Source: Actinomyces sp. oral taxon 897 (lineage in GTDB: Bacteria; Actinomycetota; Actinomycetes; Actinomycetales; Actinomycetaceae). Taken from it: a stretch of DNA of 64,000 nucleotides. Of this stretch, positions 18,821-27,473 are shown in pieces (within the stretch, counting starts at the first letter, position 1; each line of letters starts with the position of its first letter). The stretch is from contig NZ_CP027236.1 in assembly GCF_002999235.1 (NCBI RefSeq), forward strand, positions 1,054,001 to 1,118,000, written 5' to 3'. The notes below the pieces were generated by a model. The model searched no databases, was not told the DNA's origin, and saw only the letters and a program-made list of their open reading frames with translations. A program made the translations under genes and the position numbers.

Positions 18821-18850
18821 TTGCGGGGCTCGTAGTGCTCCGGTAAGGAC

Positions 18851-19885
18851 TCAGAGGCCGGGCAGGCGGCCCCGGCGGGCGTCGCAGATGGTCAGGACGC
18901 ACCGCTCGACGGCGTGGACCGGGTCGCGGCTGGCGCCCTTGACGTCCGCGTCCGCGCGCGCCACCGCCTGGATGGCCGCCGCCAGGGCGTCGTCGGACCA
19001 GCCTGACAGGGCCCGGCGGGCGTTGTCCACCTGCCAGGAGCTCATGCCCACGTCCCGGGGACCCAGCCGACGCCCCCCCATGGCGGCCACGCGCGCCAGC
19101 TGGCGCGTCTTGGTGGCCAGCGCCGAGACAATGAGGACCGGGTCGGTGCCGGTGTCCACCGCGTGCCGCAGGGCGGTGACGGCCCTGGCGACGTCACCGG
19201 CGACGGCGGCGTCGGCGACGGTGAAGCCGGTGGCCTCGAAACGTCCCGCGTAGTAGGTGTTGACGGCCTGGAGGGTGAGGGTGCCCTGGGTGTCGGCCAG
19301 GAGCTGCCCGACGGCGGCCAGGAGCTCACGCAGGTCGCTGCCCAGGGCGTCCACCAGGGCCCCGATGGCCTGGGGCTCCGCGCGCCTGCCCGCCTGACGG
19401 ACCTCCGCCGCGGCCAGTGCCGCCTTGTCCTTGGGGTACCTGACGGCCTCAATGGTCACCACCGGGTAGGGGGATGCCGCCACGGCCTCCAGGAGCCGCT
19501 TGCCGCGCTGGCCCCCGTTGTGGCGCAGGATGACCACGACATCGGGTTCGACCTGGCGGGTGTAGGCCAGGAGGTCGGTCAGGAGGGCGTCGTTCATCTG
19601 CTCCAGGTTGGGTACCAGGACGACCCTGGGCTCCCCGAAGAGGGAGGGGGAGACCAGCGTGTCCAGCTGGTGGGACTCGTAGGTGGCGGCCTCGACCCGG
19701 ACGACCTCCGTGCTCGGGTCCTTGTCGCGTGCCTGGACCAGGAGACGCTCCACGGCCCGGTCCCCCAGCACCTCCTCGCCCACGCGCAGCAGGACCAGGG
19801 GCGCGAGCGCGACCTCCTGCCAGCTCGGACCGGCGGGGGCTCGACGTGACCCCCGTGCGGGGCGGGAGGATCGGGAGGCAGGCAT
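18851..19885 (-). CDS. holA: DNA polymerase III subunit delta
   Basis: 344 aa. It loads the sliding clamp as part of the polymerase III clamp-loader complex. The sequence matches HolA: an opening APLVLLRVGEEVLGDRAV, VVLVPNLEQM, RHNGGQRGKRLLEAV and a helical C-terminal domain with WQVDNARRALSGW. The inner ATG (19883-19885) is preferred to an ATG seven codons upstream; a CAGGCT hexamer lies 6 nt before it, as at other leaderless starts here. The upstream comEC frame runs 292 nt into this gene in another frame. Confidence 0.93.
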   Translation of the reverse strand: MPASRSSRPARGSRRAPAGPSWQEVALAPLVLLRVGEEVLGDRAVERLLVQARDKDPSTEVVRVEAATYESHQLDTLVSPSLFGEPRVVLVPNLEQMNDALLTDLLAYTRQVEPDVVVILRHNGGQRGKRLLEAVAASPYPVVTIEAVRYPKDKAALAAAEVRQAGRRAEPQAIGALVDALGSDLRELLAAVGQLLADTQGTLTLQAVNTYYAGRFEATGFTVADAAVAGDVARAVTALRHAVDTGTDPVLIVSALATKTRQLARVAAMGGRRLGPRDVGMSSWQVDNARRALSGWSDDALAAAIQAVARADADVKGASRDPVHAVERCVLTICDARRGRLPGL

Positions 19886-21879
19886 GGGGCTAGCCTGCCA
19901 CGGCACGCCGTCTCGCTCACGGGTGCCGGGCTCACTGCCGCGCGCCCTCTCCCTGAGGCCCGCCCCCTGGCGCCCGCCCTCCGGGACCCGCCCCCTGGCG
20001 TCCGCTCCCGGTCAGGGCCCTGGGGGCGACCGCCCCTGGGGGCGCGGTGCGGGCGGGCCACCTCGTGGCGGCCCGGGGCACGCCGGGCAGCACGGACGTG
20101 CTCTAAGAGGACCAGCCCGGCCCAGGTGAGCAGGACCGCGCCCCGGCGGCAGCCCCCACGGGCCCTGCGGGAGCAGGCCACCAGGATGACGACCTCCAGC
20201 ACGGCCAGCCCCAGCGCGCTGGCCACCCCCTGGGGCCAGGGGAGGACGGCGCCGGGCAGGGACGCCAGGCAGCGGGAGACCAGCGCCAGCCAGGCGCAGG
20301 CGGCCAGCGCGGGCCAGGCGAGCACCCGCGCGCCCCACGGCCACCAGGGGGCCACCAGGGTGGCCAGGAGGCCGGACACGGTGGCCACGGGCACCGGCGG
20401 GGCGGCGACGACGTTGGCGGGCACGGCCCACACCCCCACGGCCGGACGCAGCATGACCAGGACCGGGGCGCAGGCGGCCTGGGCCACCAGGGGCAGCGCC
20501 ACCAGGGCGGCCAGCCAGCGGGGCAGGTACCGGCCCAGGGCGGCCTGCGCCCTGCGCGCCCCCAGCAGGATCCCCCCGGTGGCCGCCACAGACAGGGCGA
20601 ACCCGTAGTCCCGGGACTGGAAGGGGTCGACGAGGACCAGGAGGACGACGCTCACACCCAGGGCCGGCAGGGCGCTGGACCGCCTTCCCGCGGCCACCCC
20701 GACCAGGAGGACGGCGCCCATGACCGCCGCGCGCAGCACCGAGCCGCCCGGCCGGACCAGGACCACCAGGGCCGTCAGGACCAGCGCCCCCGCCCCTGCG
20801 CGCCACCGGCGCGGCAGCACCCCCAGGGCCGTCAGGACCAGCCCCAGCACCATGGCGACGTGCTCCCCGGAGACCGCCGTCAGGTGGGTCATGGACACGT
20901 CCCGCATGGCCTCACGCAGGTCGGTGGGCAGGGCGTGGTCGTCACCCAGGGCGAGCCCGGGCACCAGGGCCCGGGTCCCGCTCGGCCAGGGTTCGTCACC
21001 GCCCTGCGCCGCCTGGCCACGGTCCCTGACGTCCCCCGACCCGCCCGGCTCCTGGCCCGCGGCCCGGGCGAGCCCCGCGCGCAGGCCGGTCACCAGTCCC
21101 AGGACCCCACTGGGAGGGGCCAGCACCCTGAAGGTGGTGGCCCGGACCAGCGCCCCCTCACGCTGCCCCGCCGGCAGGGCCCTGAGCGTGGCGTGGAGCC
21201 GCAGGCGGGAGCCCATGGGGACGTCCAGGAGGGCGTCCCGGCCCAGGAGCGTCACGCTCATGGTCGAGACACGTCCGTCCACGCTCCCCACCTCCAGGGT
21301 GGTCAGGACCGTCTCCCCCCGCGCCCCGGCCACGCGGGGCTGCCGGGAGACCGTGCCCACCAGTGTCACCGGCGTCCCGCGGGCCAGAGCCGTGCTCAGG
21401 GGGTCGTGACAGCGGGACCACTGGTGGGCCGCGGTGGTGCCCAGGACGGCGCCCCCTGCCAGGAGGGGCAGCAGGAGGCTGGCCGCCAGGGAGCCCGCGA
21501 CCAGGTGGGCGGGCACGTCGGGGCTCTGGGAGCCGGGCCGGGGGTCGTCCCGGTGCCGGGCCGCGCGGAAGCGCAGGACGGGCCGCAGCAGGACCAGGGC
21601 CAGGAGCCCGGCCAGGGCCGCCAGGACGCTCAGGGACCTCCAGGACCCCGCGGGCCTGGCCACCGCCCAGGCCGCCACGCCCCAGGCGGTCAGGGCGGTG
21701 GGGGCCAGACGCAGGTCCAGGGGCTCGGGGGCCCTGTCGGCCAGCGCGGGATCCTTCCCGCGGCGGCGCCCACGGCCCGGGGCGGGCGCCGGGGGCACCC
21801 TCGCCGCCCGCCGGCCCCCGGGGAGCCGACCACCGCCTGCGGCTCCCGGCCCCCCGGAAGGCGGGCCCACCCGGCTCAT
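19594..21879 (-). CDS. comEC: ComEC/Rec2 DNA-uptake channel, short form without beta-lactamase domain
   Basis: 761 aa as read. It forms the membrane channel for DNA uptake. About ten membrane segments are visible, with the competence-domain hallmark HLTAVSGEHVAMVLG near residue 340 and DPFQSRDYGFALSVAATGG. The C-terminal metallo-beta-lactamase-like domain is missing, as in many actinobacterial versions. From about residue 600 the sequence becomes an Arg/Pro-rich tail that runs through the start of holA by 292 nt, far more than normal. A one-base shift near 20104 would instead stop it close to the end of the last membrane segment. A rare TTA codon sits at 20104-20106. It overlaps comEA by 4 nt. 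Confidence 0.8.
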   Translation of the reverse strand: MSRVGPPSGGPGAAGGGRLPGGRRAARVPPAPAPGRGRRRGKDPALADRAPEPLDLRLAPTALTAWGVAAWAVARPAGSWRSLSVLAALAGLLALVLLRPVLRFRAARHRDDPRPGSQSPDVPAHLVAGSLAASLLLPLLAGGAVLGTTAAHQWSRCHDPLSTALARGTPVTLVGTVSRQPRVAGARGETVLTTLEVGSVDGRVSTMSVTLLGRDALLDVPMGSRLRLHATLRALPAGQREGALVRATTFRVLAPPSGVLGLVTGLRAGLARAAGQEPGGSGDVRDRGQAAQGGDEPWPSGTRALVPGLALGDDHALPTDLREAMRDVSMTHLTAVSGEHVAMVLGLVLTALGVLPRRWRAGAGALVLTALVVLVRPGGSVLRAAVMGAVLLVGVAAGRRSSALPALGVSVVLLVLVDPFQSRDYGFALSVAATGGILLGARRAQAALGRYLPRWLAALVALPLVAQAACAPVLVMLRPAVGVWAVPANVVAAPPVPVATVSGLLATLVAPWWPWGARVLAWPALAACAWLALVSRCLASLPGAVLPWPQGVASALGLAVLEVVILVACSRRARGGCRRGAVLLTWAGLVLLEHVRAARRAPGRHEVARPHRAPRGGRPQGPDRERTPGGGSRRAGARGRASGRGRAAVSPAPVSETACRGRLAPCLPPDPPAPHGGHVEPPPVRAGRRSRSRPWSCCAWARRCWGTGPWSVSWSRHATRTRARRSSGSRPPPTSPTSWTRWSPPPSSGSPGSSWYPTWSR

Positions 21880-22649
21880 ACGGTCGCCACCTCCTTGAGG
21901 GCCCTGAGCTTGGCGGGCCCGATACCGGGGACGTCGGTGAGGTCCTCGACGGCCCCGAACCGGCCGTGCTCACGGCGGTAGTCCACGATCCGCTGGGCCA
22001 GGGCGGGCCCGATACCGGGCAGCCTCTCCAGCTCCCCCGCGTCAGCGGTATTGATATTGACCTGCCCCTGCCCCGGGCTGGCCCCCGGGGTGCCCGTGGC
22101 CGCGGTGGGGGCCCGGGCGTCCCAGGCGGAGGCGTCCTCACCGGCACGGGGCACCCGCACCTGCTCCCCGTCAGCCAGGGGGCGGGCCAGGTTGATCTGG
22201 CTGGTGTCCGCGTCGGCGCTGGGCCCCCCGGCGGCCGTCAGGGCGTCGGTGACCCGCGACCCGGCGGGCAGGTGCACCACCCCGGGCGAGACCACCGCAC
22301 CGGTGACGTGGACCACGACATCCTGTCCCTCGGGGGCCGGGGAGGCGGAGGACGGGGCAGGGTCGGCGATACTGGGGACGGCCCCCGGCCGGGCACCGTC
22401 CGGCGTGGCAGCCGCGGAGGCACTCGTGGCGGGTGGTGCCGCGCCCTGGCCTCCGGAGGCGGCGCCCGTGACCGTGCGCAGCGCCAGGACCAGGGCCAGG
22501 GCCAGCAGGACGACGCCGAGCCCGAGCGCCGCCCGGGGCGCCAGCGCCAGGCGCCTGGGGTGCTCCTCGGCCTCCTGGGGGTCGGTGGAGCAGGCCAGGC
22601 GCACCAGGTCGTCCAGGGACCGCCGGGGCCGGAGGTGGAAACCGCTCAT
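21876..22649 (-). CDS. comEA: ComEA-type DNA receptor (SLBB plus helix-hairpin-helix)
   Basis: 257 aa. It binds incoming double-stranded DNA at the cell surface and passes it to ComEC. One membrane anchor is near residues 38-58. An Ala/Pro/Ser linker leads to an SLBB domain (VHVTGAVVSPGVVHLP..VRVP), and the C-terminal 60 residues hold two helix-hairpin-helix motifs (LERLPGIGPALAQRI and TDVPGIGPAKLRAL). The start ATG 22649 is set by a TACCGT hexamer 7 nt upstream; a 29-codon longer frame would begin inside the DnaA-box repeat. It is the first gene of comEA-comEC-holA. Confidence 0.92.
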   Translation of the reverse strand: MSGFHLRPRRSLDDLVRLACSTDPQEAEEHPRRLALAPRAALGLGVVLLALALVLALRTVTGAASGGQGAAPPATSASAAATPDGARPGAVPSIADPAPSSASPAPEGQDVVVHVTGAVVSPGVVHLPAGSRVTDALTAAGGPSADADTSQINLARPLADGEQVRVPRAGEDASAWDARAPTAATGTPGASPGQGQVNINTADAGELERLPGIGPALAQRIVDYRREHGRFGAVEDLTDVPGIGPAKLRALKEVATV

Positions 22650-22656
22650 GGTACCG

Positions 22657-22662
22657 ACGGTA
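22657..22662 (-). promoter_or_regulatory. -10 hexamer of the comEA-comEC-holA promoter (leaderless)
   Basis: TACCGT on the minus strand, 7 nt before the comEA ATG. Confidence 0.5.
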
Positions 22663-22700
22663 GGAGGCGGTACCGGGCCGGTGCACGCCCTTGTCAGCCA

Positions 22701-22739
22701 CCTGTGGACAACCCGGCCCCACAGGCGGTTGTCCACAGG
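22701..22739. promoter_or_regulatory. Inverted pair of DnaA boxes upstream of comEA
   Basis: cctgtggacaacc (22701-22713) and ggttgtccacagg (22727-22739) are a perfect 13-bp inverted repeat with a 13-nt loop. Each arm contains TTGTCCACA, the DnaA-box form favoured by GC-rich actinobacteria. It lies 39 nt upstream of the comEA -10 hexamer and 36 nt from the degV stop. Reading as a DnaA target is inferred from the match; a hairpin terminator of degV is the alternative. Confidence 0.6.
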
Positions 22740-22775
22740 CCCGGGCGCCGGATGACGCCGCGCGGTCCCGCGGTT

Positions 22776-23618
22776 TCAGGCCTGTAGCGGGTCGTCGACG
22801 GCCCCCAGGGCGGGGGCCACGACCACACCCAGGGCCCCGGGGCCCACGTGCGCCGCCAGGGCGGGGTCGGCGTGGGAGCGCAGGACGGAGGTCAGGACCG
22901 CCCCGGAGGCGGCCATGGCCTCAGCCAGCTCGTCCTCCAGCTCCTGGGCGGCGGCCGCGGCCCCGGCGTCGTGGACGGCCAGCCGCACGGGGACCGCGGG
23001 CGGGCGGGGACCGTTCAGGGCGGAGCCCCCCGCCGCCCGCACCGCACGGGCCATGAGGTGGCGCCGGGCCCGGGCCGCGCCGCGCACGGTCTCCGCGACC
23101 ACGATGCGCCCGCCACGGACCTCCAGGATCGGGTGGATCCCCAGGGTCGCCCCCCGCAGGGCCGTCGTGCGGTCGATCCGCCCCCCGCGACGCAGGTGCG
23201 AGATGTCGGGGACCAGGAACAGGACCCGGGAGCGGGAGGCCGACTCCAGGGCCAGGGCCGCCCCGCGCCTGGCGTCCGGGGCGCCCGCGGCCGCCAGGGC
23301 GGCCAGGCCGACGCCGCCGGAGCAGGTGCCGGTGTCCACCACGGTCACCGGCCCGCCCGCCAGCGCCTCGTTGACCTCCTCGGCGGCCAGGCGCGCATTG
23401 TCCACCGTGCCCGACAGGCAGGCCGACAGGTGCACGGCGAGCACCTCGTCGGCCCTACCGGCGGCCCGCCGGTAGGCCCGGGCGAGCTCGGTGACGCTGG
23501 GGCGGGACGTCGTCCCGGTCTCCTTGTCGAGGTGGAGCGCGACGACCTCGATACCACGGGAGTCGGCCAGGGCCCGCGGCAGGCAGGCGGAGGAGTCGGT
23601 GACGACGGCCAGGGTCAT
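22776..23618 (-). CDS. DegV family fatty-acid-binding protein
   Basis: 280 aa, the family length. The N-terminal TDSSACLP and the later HLSACLSGT and DTGTCSGGVG are the lipid-binding signatures of DegV/FakB-type proteins. These hold a fatty acid, in some bacteria for phosphorylation by FakA. ATG 23618 is supported by a TAGGGT hexamer (23625-23630, minus) 6 nt upstream. It lies between leuS and comEA in the conserved actinobacterial order. Confidence 0.93.
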   Translation of the reverse strand: MTLAVVTDSSACLPRALADSRGIEVVALHLDKETGTTSRPSVTELARAYRRAAGRADEVLAVHLSACLSGTVDNARLAAEEVNEALAGGPVTVVDTGTCSGGVGLAALAAAGAPDARRGAALALESASRSRVLFLVPDISHLRRGGRIDRTTALRGATLGIHPILEVRGGRIVVAETVRGAARARRHLMARAVRAAGGSALNGPRPPAVPVRLAVHDAGAAAAAQELEDELAEAMAASGAVLTSVLRSHADPALAAHVGPGALGVVVAPALGAVDDPLQA

Positions 23619-23624
23619 GGGCCG

Positions 23625-23630
23625 ACCCTA
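23625..23630 (-). promoter_or_regulatory. -10 hexamer of a probable leaderless promoter (degV)
   Basis: TAGGGT on the minus strand, ending 6 nt before the ATG. Confidence 0.5.
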
Positions 23631-23646
23631 GCCCGTGCGCCCGTCA

Positions 23647-23723
23647 CCCGGGCACCCGTGCCGCGCAGAGCCCTCCCTGGCGCGTCTACCAGCACGGCCG
23701 CGGAGCCCGGGCACCCGTGCCGC
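23647..23723. repeat. 18-bp direct repeat between degV and leuS
   Basis: cccgggcacccgtgccgc occurs at 23647-23664 and 23706-23723, 41 bp apart. The copies fill most of the 110-bp gap and may mark a transcript end of leuS. Confidence 0.5.
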
Positions 23724-23728
23724 AACGC

Positions 23729-26710
23729 TCACTGCGGCACGACCGAGACCAGCCCGGGGGCCCGCACGATCACCTTGCGCACGCCGCGTCCCGCCAGGGC
23801 ACGCACCACGCCGGGGGCCGCCAGGGCGAGGGCCTCCAGCTCGGCCTCGCCGATCCCGGGGTCCACCTGGAGGCGGTCACGCACCTTCCCCTTGACCTGG
23901 ACCACGCAGGTGACCTCCTCGGCAGCCAGCAGGGAGGGGTCAGCCACCTCCGGGAAGGGCTCGTGGGCCAGGGAGTCCTCGTGCCCCAGGCGGCTCCAGA
24001 TCTCCTCGGCGATGTGGGGGGCCACGGGGGCGGTCATGAGGACCAGGGCCTCGACGGCCTCACGCGGCACCGCCGCCAGCCCCGTGAGATGGTTGTTGAG
24101 CACGATCAGCTTGGCGATGGCCGTGTTCAGGCGCATGCCCTCGTAGTCCTCACGGACCCCCACGACCGTGCGGGCCACCAGGCGGGCCGTGGCCTGGTCG
24201 GCCGGGTCGTCCACCACCGTGACCTCGCCGGTGGCCTCATCGACCACGTTGCGCCACAGGCGCTGCAGGAAGCGCTGGGCCCCGGCCACGGCGCGGGTGT
24301 CCCAGGGGCGGTCGGCGTCGAGCGGCCCCATGCTCATCTCGTAGACGCGGAAGGTGTCCGCGCCGTAGGCGGAGTACATGTCGTCGGGGGTGACGATGTT
24401 CTTCAGGGACTTGCCCATCTTGCCGTACTCGCGCCGGACCACCTGCCCCCTCCAGGTGAAGACCGGCTCGCCGTCGTCCCCGGCCGGGCCCTCCTGGACC
24501 TCGTCGGCGGGCACGTACTGGCCGCGGGAGTCGGTGTAGGCGTAGGCCTGGATGTAGCCCTGGTTGAACAGGCGGTGGTAGGGCTCGGAGGAGGAGACCA
24601 CGCCCAGGTCGAACAGGACCTTGTGCCAGAACCGGGAGTAGAGCAGGTGCAGCACGGCGTGCTCGACGCCGCCCACGTACAGGTCCGTGCCCCCGGAGGT
24701 GTTGCCAGCCTCGGGCCGCGGCCCCATCCAGTAGGCCTCGTTGACCGGGTCGACGAGGTGCTCCGGGTCGGTAGGGTCGATGTAGCGCATCTCGTACCAG
24801 CACGACCCCGCCCAGTTGGGCATGGTGTTGGTCTCCCGGCGGTACCTCCTGGGCCCGTCGCCCAGGTCCAGCTCGACCTCCACCCAGTCGACCGCCTTGC
24901 CCAGGGGCGGCTCGGGGTCGGAGGCCGCGTCGTCGGGGTCGTAGGAGCGCGGCGAGTAGTCGGTGACCTCGGGCAGCTCGACCGGCAGCATGGACTCCGG
25001 CAGCGCGTGGACGCCCCCGGCCTCGTCCCACACCACGGGGAAGGGCTCGCCCCAGTAGCGCTGGCGGCTGAAGAGCCAGTCGCGCAGGCGGTAGGTGACC
25101 GCACCGCGCCCGGTCCCCCGGGCCTCCAGCCAGGCGGTCACGACGGCCTTGGCCTCGTCCTTGCCCATGCCGTTGACGTCCAGGTCGCCGGCCGCGGAGT
25201 TCACCACGACGCCGTCGCCCGTGTAGGCGCCCCTGGACAGGTCGACGCCCAGGGGGTCGTCGGCCGGGCCGATCGTCTGGACGATGTCCAGGTCGTAGGC
25301 GGTGGCGAAGGCCCAGTCGCGCTCGTCGTGGGCGGGCACGGCCATAATGGCGCCGGTGCCGTAGCCCATGAGCACATAGTCGGCCACGAAGACCGGCACC
25401 CTGGCGCCGTTGACGGGGTTGACGCCGAAGAAGCCGGTGAAGACGCCGGTCTTGTCCCGCCCCTCGTCGGTGCGGTCGGTCTCGGAGGTGGCGGCGGCCT
25501 GGGCGCGGTAGGCGGCCACGGCCTGGGCGGGGGTGGCGTGGCCGCCAGTCCAGGCCTCGCGGGTACCCTCGGGCCAGGCGGCGGGGACGGTCAGCGCCGC
25601 GGCGTCGGCGTCGGTCTGGTCCTGGGAGCGCACCGAGGCCGAGGAGTCCAGGCCCCCCAGGAGCGGGTGCTCGGGAGAGACCACCATGAAGGTGGCCCCG
25701 AAGAGGGTGTCGGGGCGGGTGGTGTAGACCTCCAGGGAGTCCTGGCAGGCGCCGGCCGCGGCGGCCCCGGGCAGGGCGAAGGTGACCTGGGCCCCCTCGG
25801 AGCGGCCGATCCAGTTGCGCTGCATGAGCCTGACCTTCTCGGGCCAGTCCACCGTGTCCAGGTCCTCGGCCAGGCGGTCGGCGTAGGCGGTGATACGCAT
25901 CATCCACTGACGCAGGTTGCGCCTGAAGACCGGGTAGTTGCCCCTCTCGGAGCGTCCCTCGGCGGTGACCTCCTCGTTGGCCAGGACCGTGCCCAGGCCG
26001 GGGCACCAGTTCACCGGCGCGTTGGAGACGTAGGCCAGGCGGAAGCCGTCCACGACGGCGTCCTTCTCCTGCGCGCTGAGATCCGCCCAGGCGCGGCCGG
26101 AGGGGACCGCGACCTCACCGCGCTCCAGCTTGGCGCGCAGCTCGCTGACGGGCCGGGCCGCCCCTGTTCCCCGCCCGTCGCGGCGCGGGGCGGTGGGGTC
26201 GAACCAGGAGTTGAAGATCTTCAGGAAGATCCACTGGGTCCAGCGCACGTAGCCCGGGTCGATGGTGGCCAGGGAGCGGCGCGGGTCGTGGGACAGGCCC
26301 AGGCGCCGCAGCTGGCGGCGCATGGTGGCGATATTGGCCTCGGTGGAGGTGCGCGGGTGCTGGCCGGTGGTCACCGCGTACTGCTCCGCGGGCAGGCCGA
26401 AGGCGTCGTAGCCCATGGTGTACAGCACGTTCCGACCGGTCATGCGGGTGAAGCGGGCCACCACGTCGGTGGCGATGTAGCCCAGGGGGTGGCCCACGTG
26501 CAGGCCCTTGCCGCTGGGGTAGGGGAACATGTCCAGGACGAAGAACTTGTCCCTGCGCGCCCCCTCCCCCGCGAGCGCGCCGACCGGGTTGTCGGCGTGG
26601 AAGGTGCCCCGGGCCTCCCAGCGGTCCTGCCAGGTGGTCTCGATCTCCTGCGCCAGGGCCGCCGTGTAGCGGTAGGGGGTGGTGCTGGCGCCGGTGGGCA
26701 CGTCGCTCAT
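23729..26710 (-). CDS. leuS: Leucyl-tRNA synthetase
   Basis: 993 aa, a class-I synthetase that charges tRNA-Leu. The HIGH site is HVGHPLG within [15 protein letters not shown]. The KMSKS site is KMGKS in GKMGKSLKN. The editing domain shows the TTRPDTLFG motif. The zinc-region and C-terminal tRNA-binding segments are complete. Glycine in place of the first serine of KMSKS is usual for actinobacterial LeuRS. The start ATG 26710 gives MSDVPTG. The long frame on the opposite strand is a shadow. I looked for a T-box leader upstream and did not see one. Confidence 0.97.
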   Translation of the reverse strand: MSDVPTGASTTPYRYTAALAQEIETTWQDRWEARGTFHADNPVGALAGEGARRDKFFVLDMFPYPSGKGLHVGHPLGYIATDVVARFTRMTGRNVLYTMGYDAFGLPAEQYAVTTGQHPRTSTEANIATMRRQLRRLGLSHDPRRSLATIDPGYVRWTQWIFLKIFNSWFDPTAPRRDGRGTGAARPVSELRAKLERGEVAVPSGRAWADLSAQEKDAVVDGFRLAYVSNAPVNWCPGLGTVLANEEVTAEGRSERGNYPVFRRNLRQWMMRITAYADRLAEDLDTVDWPEKVRLMQRNWIGRSEGAQVTFALPGAAAAGACQDSLEVYTTRPDTLFGATFMVVSPEHPLLGGLDSSASVRSQDQTDADAAALTVPAAWPEGTREAWTGGHATPAQAVAAYRAQAAATSETDRTDEGRDKTGVFTGFFGVNPVNGARVPVFVADYVLMGYGTGAIMAVPAHDERDWAFATAYDLDIVQTIGPADDPLGVDLSRGAYTGDGVVVNSAAGDLDVNGMGKDEAKAVVTAWLEARGTGRGAVTYRLRDWLFSRQRYWGEPFPVVWDEAGGVHALPESMLPVELPEVTDYSPRSYDPDDAASDPEPPLGKAVDWVEVELDLGDGPRRYRRETNTMPNWAGSCWYEMRYIDPTDPEHLVDPVNEAYWMGPRPEAGNTSGGTDLYVGGVEHAVLHLLYSRFWHKVLFDLGVVSSSEPYHRLFNQGYIQAYAYTDSRGQYVPADEVQEGPAGDDGEPVFTWRGQVVRREYGKMGKSLKNIVTPDDMYSAYGADTFRVYEMSMGPLDADRPWDTRAVAGAQRFLQRLWRNVVDEATGEVTVVDDPADQATARLVARTVVGVREDYEGMRLNTAIAKLIVLNNHLTGLAAVPREAVEALVLMTAPVAPHIAEEIWSRLGHEDSLAHEPFPEVADPSLLAAEEVTCVVQVKGKVRDRLQVDPGIGEAELEALALAAPGVVRALAGRGVRKVIVRAPGLVSVVPQ

Positions 26711-26860
26711 CGCTCAAGCCTCTCTTCAGTCCGCGGGCGGGCCGCGTCACGCACGGGTGTCCGGCGCACAGCCTATCCCCGGCCCGACGACGTCGCTCAC
26801 CGGGGTGCCCGCCACAGGCCACGTACCGGGCTGGCCCGGGCCCCACCGGGACCGTAGGCA

Positions 26861-26927
26861 GTCCCCGTTCTCGCGGCGAACAAGTACCGTTCTCACGACA
26901 AACAAGTACCGTTCTCGCGGGGGGCGG
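26861..26927. repeat. Three 22-23 bp tandem repeats upstream of leuS
   Basis: Units begin at 26861, 26884 and 26906 and share GT-(A/C)CCGTTCTC followed by a C/G/A-rich part and AACAA. The second and third share aacaagtaccgttctc exactly. Period is 22-23 nt, about two helical turns, in the 218-bp gap between leuS and the HIT gene, 150 nt before the leuS start. Confidence 0.7.
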
Positions 26928-26928
26928 G

Positions 26929-27354
26929 CTACCTGGTGACGAACTCCCCCCAGCCGTCCTCGGTCAGCCCGGCGCGCAGGCGCTCCATGGCGGCCCCGAT
27001 CTCCTGGTCGGGGACGTCGTGGCGGGCGGAGGACGGGCAGACGTCCGCCTCGGACCAGATGGGCAGGACGTGGACGTGGAGGTGGTCCACCCCGTAGCCG
27101 ACCACCATGACCCCGGCCCGGGGGGCGCCGAAGACCCGGGTCTGGGCGGCACCGACACGCTTGGCGACGACGGCCAGGTGGGCCACGACGTCCTCGGGCG
27201 CGTCCACGTAGGAGCCGATCTCGGCGCGGGGGACCACCAGGACGTGGCCGTCGGTGTGCGGCTCGATGGTGGCCAGGACGACGCAGACCTCGTCGGCCCA
27301 CACGAGGTGCCCGGGGAGCTCGCCGTTCATGATCTTGGTGAAGACGGTACTCAT
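26929..27354 (-). CDS. HIT family protein
   Basis: 141 aa. The histidine triad HLHVHVLP near residue 97 marks a nucleotide hydrolase or transferase acting on adenosine-phosphate linkages. The opening TVFTKIMNGELPGHLVWAD is typical of bacterial HIT proteins. The start ATG 27354 is chosen because a CACAAT hexamer (27361-27366, minus) ends 6 nt before it. The longer frame adds a Pro/Gly-rich stretch with no counterpart in the family. Substrate is unknown. Confidence 0.93.
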   Translation of the reverse strand: MSTVFTKIMNGELPGHLVWADEVCVVLATIEPHTDGHVLVVPRAEIGSYVDAPEDVVAHLAVVAKRVGAAQTRVFGAPRAGVMVVGYGVDHLHVHVLPIWSEADVCPSSARHDVPDQEIGAAMERLRAGLTEDGWGEFVTR

Positions 27355-27360
27355 GGGCCT

Positions 27361-27366
27361 ATTGTG
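27361..27366 (-). promoter_or_regulatory. -10 hexamer of a probable leaderless promoter (HIT gene)
   Basis: CACAAT on the minus strand, 6 nt before the ATG. Confidence 0.45.
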
Positions 27367-27473
27367 CCCCGGCCCCGGCCCGGTCGCGCCCTGCTGGCAG
27401 GGCGCCGGACGGCAGGACCCGGGCCCCGTACAGGGCACCGGGGCCAGCACGGGGCCTGGGAGGCGTGGGGGCC

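Noticed and set aside
23717..26857. Plus-strand open frame of 1046 codons opposite leuS
   Set aside because: It is the mirror of leuS, whose synthetase motifs are unambiguous; the plus-strand product is Gly/His/Val-rich low complexity caused by GC-rich third positions.
26711..26928. T-box or leucine-responsive leader upstream of leuS
   Set aside because: I found no T-box core motif or specifier hairpin in this gap; only tandem repeats are present.
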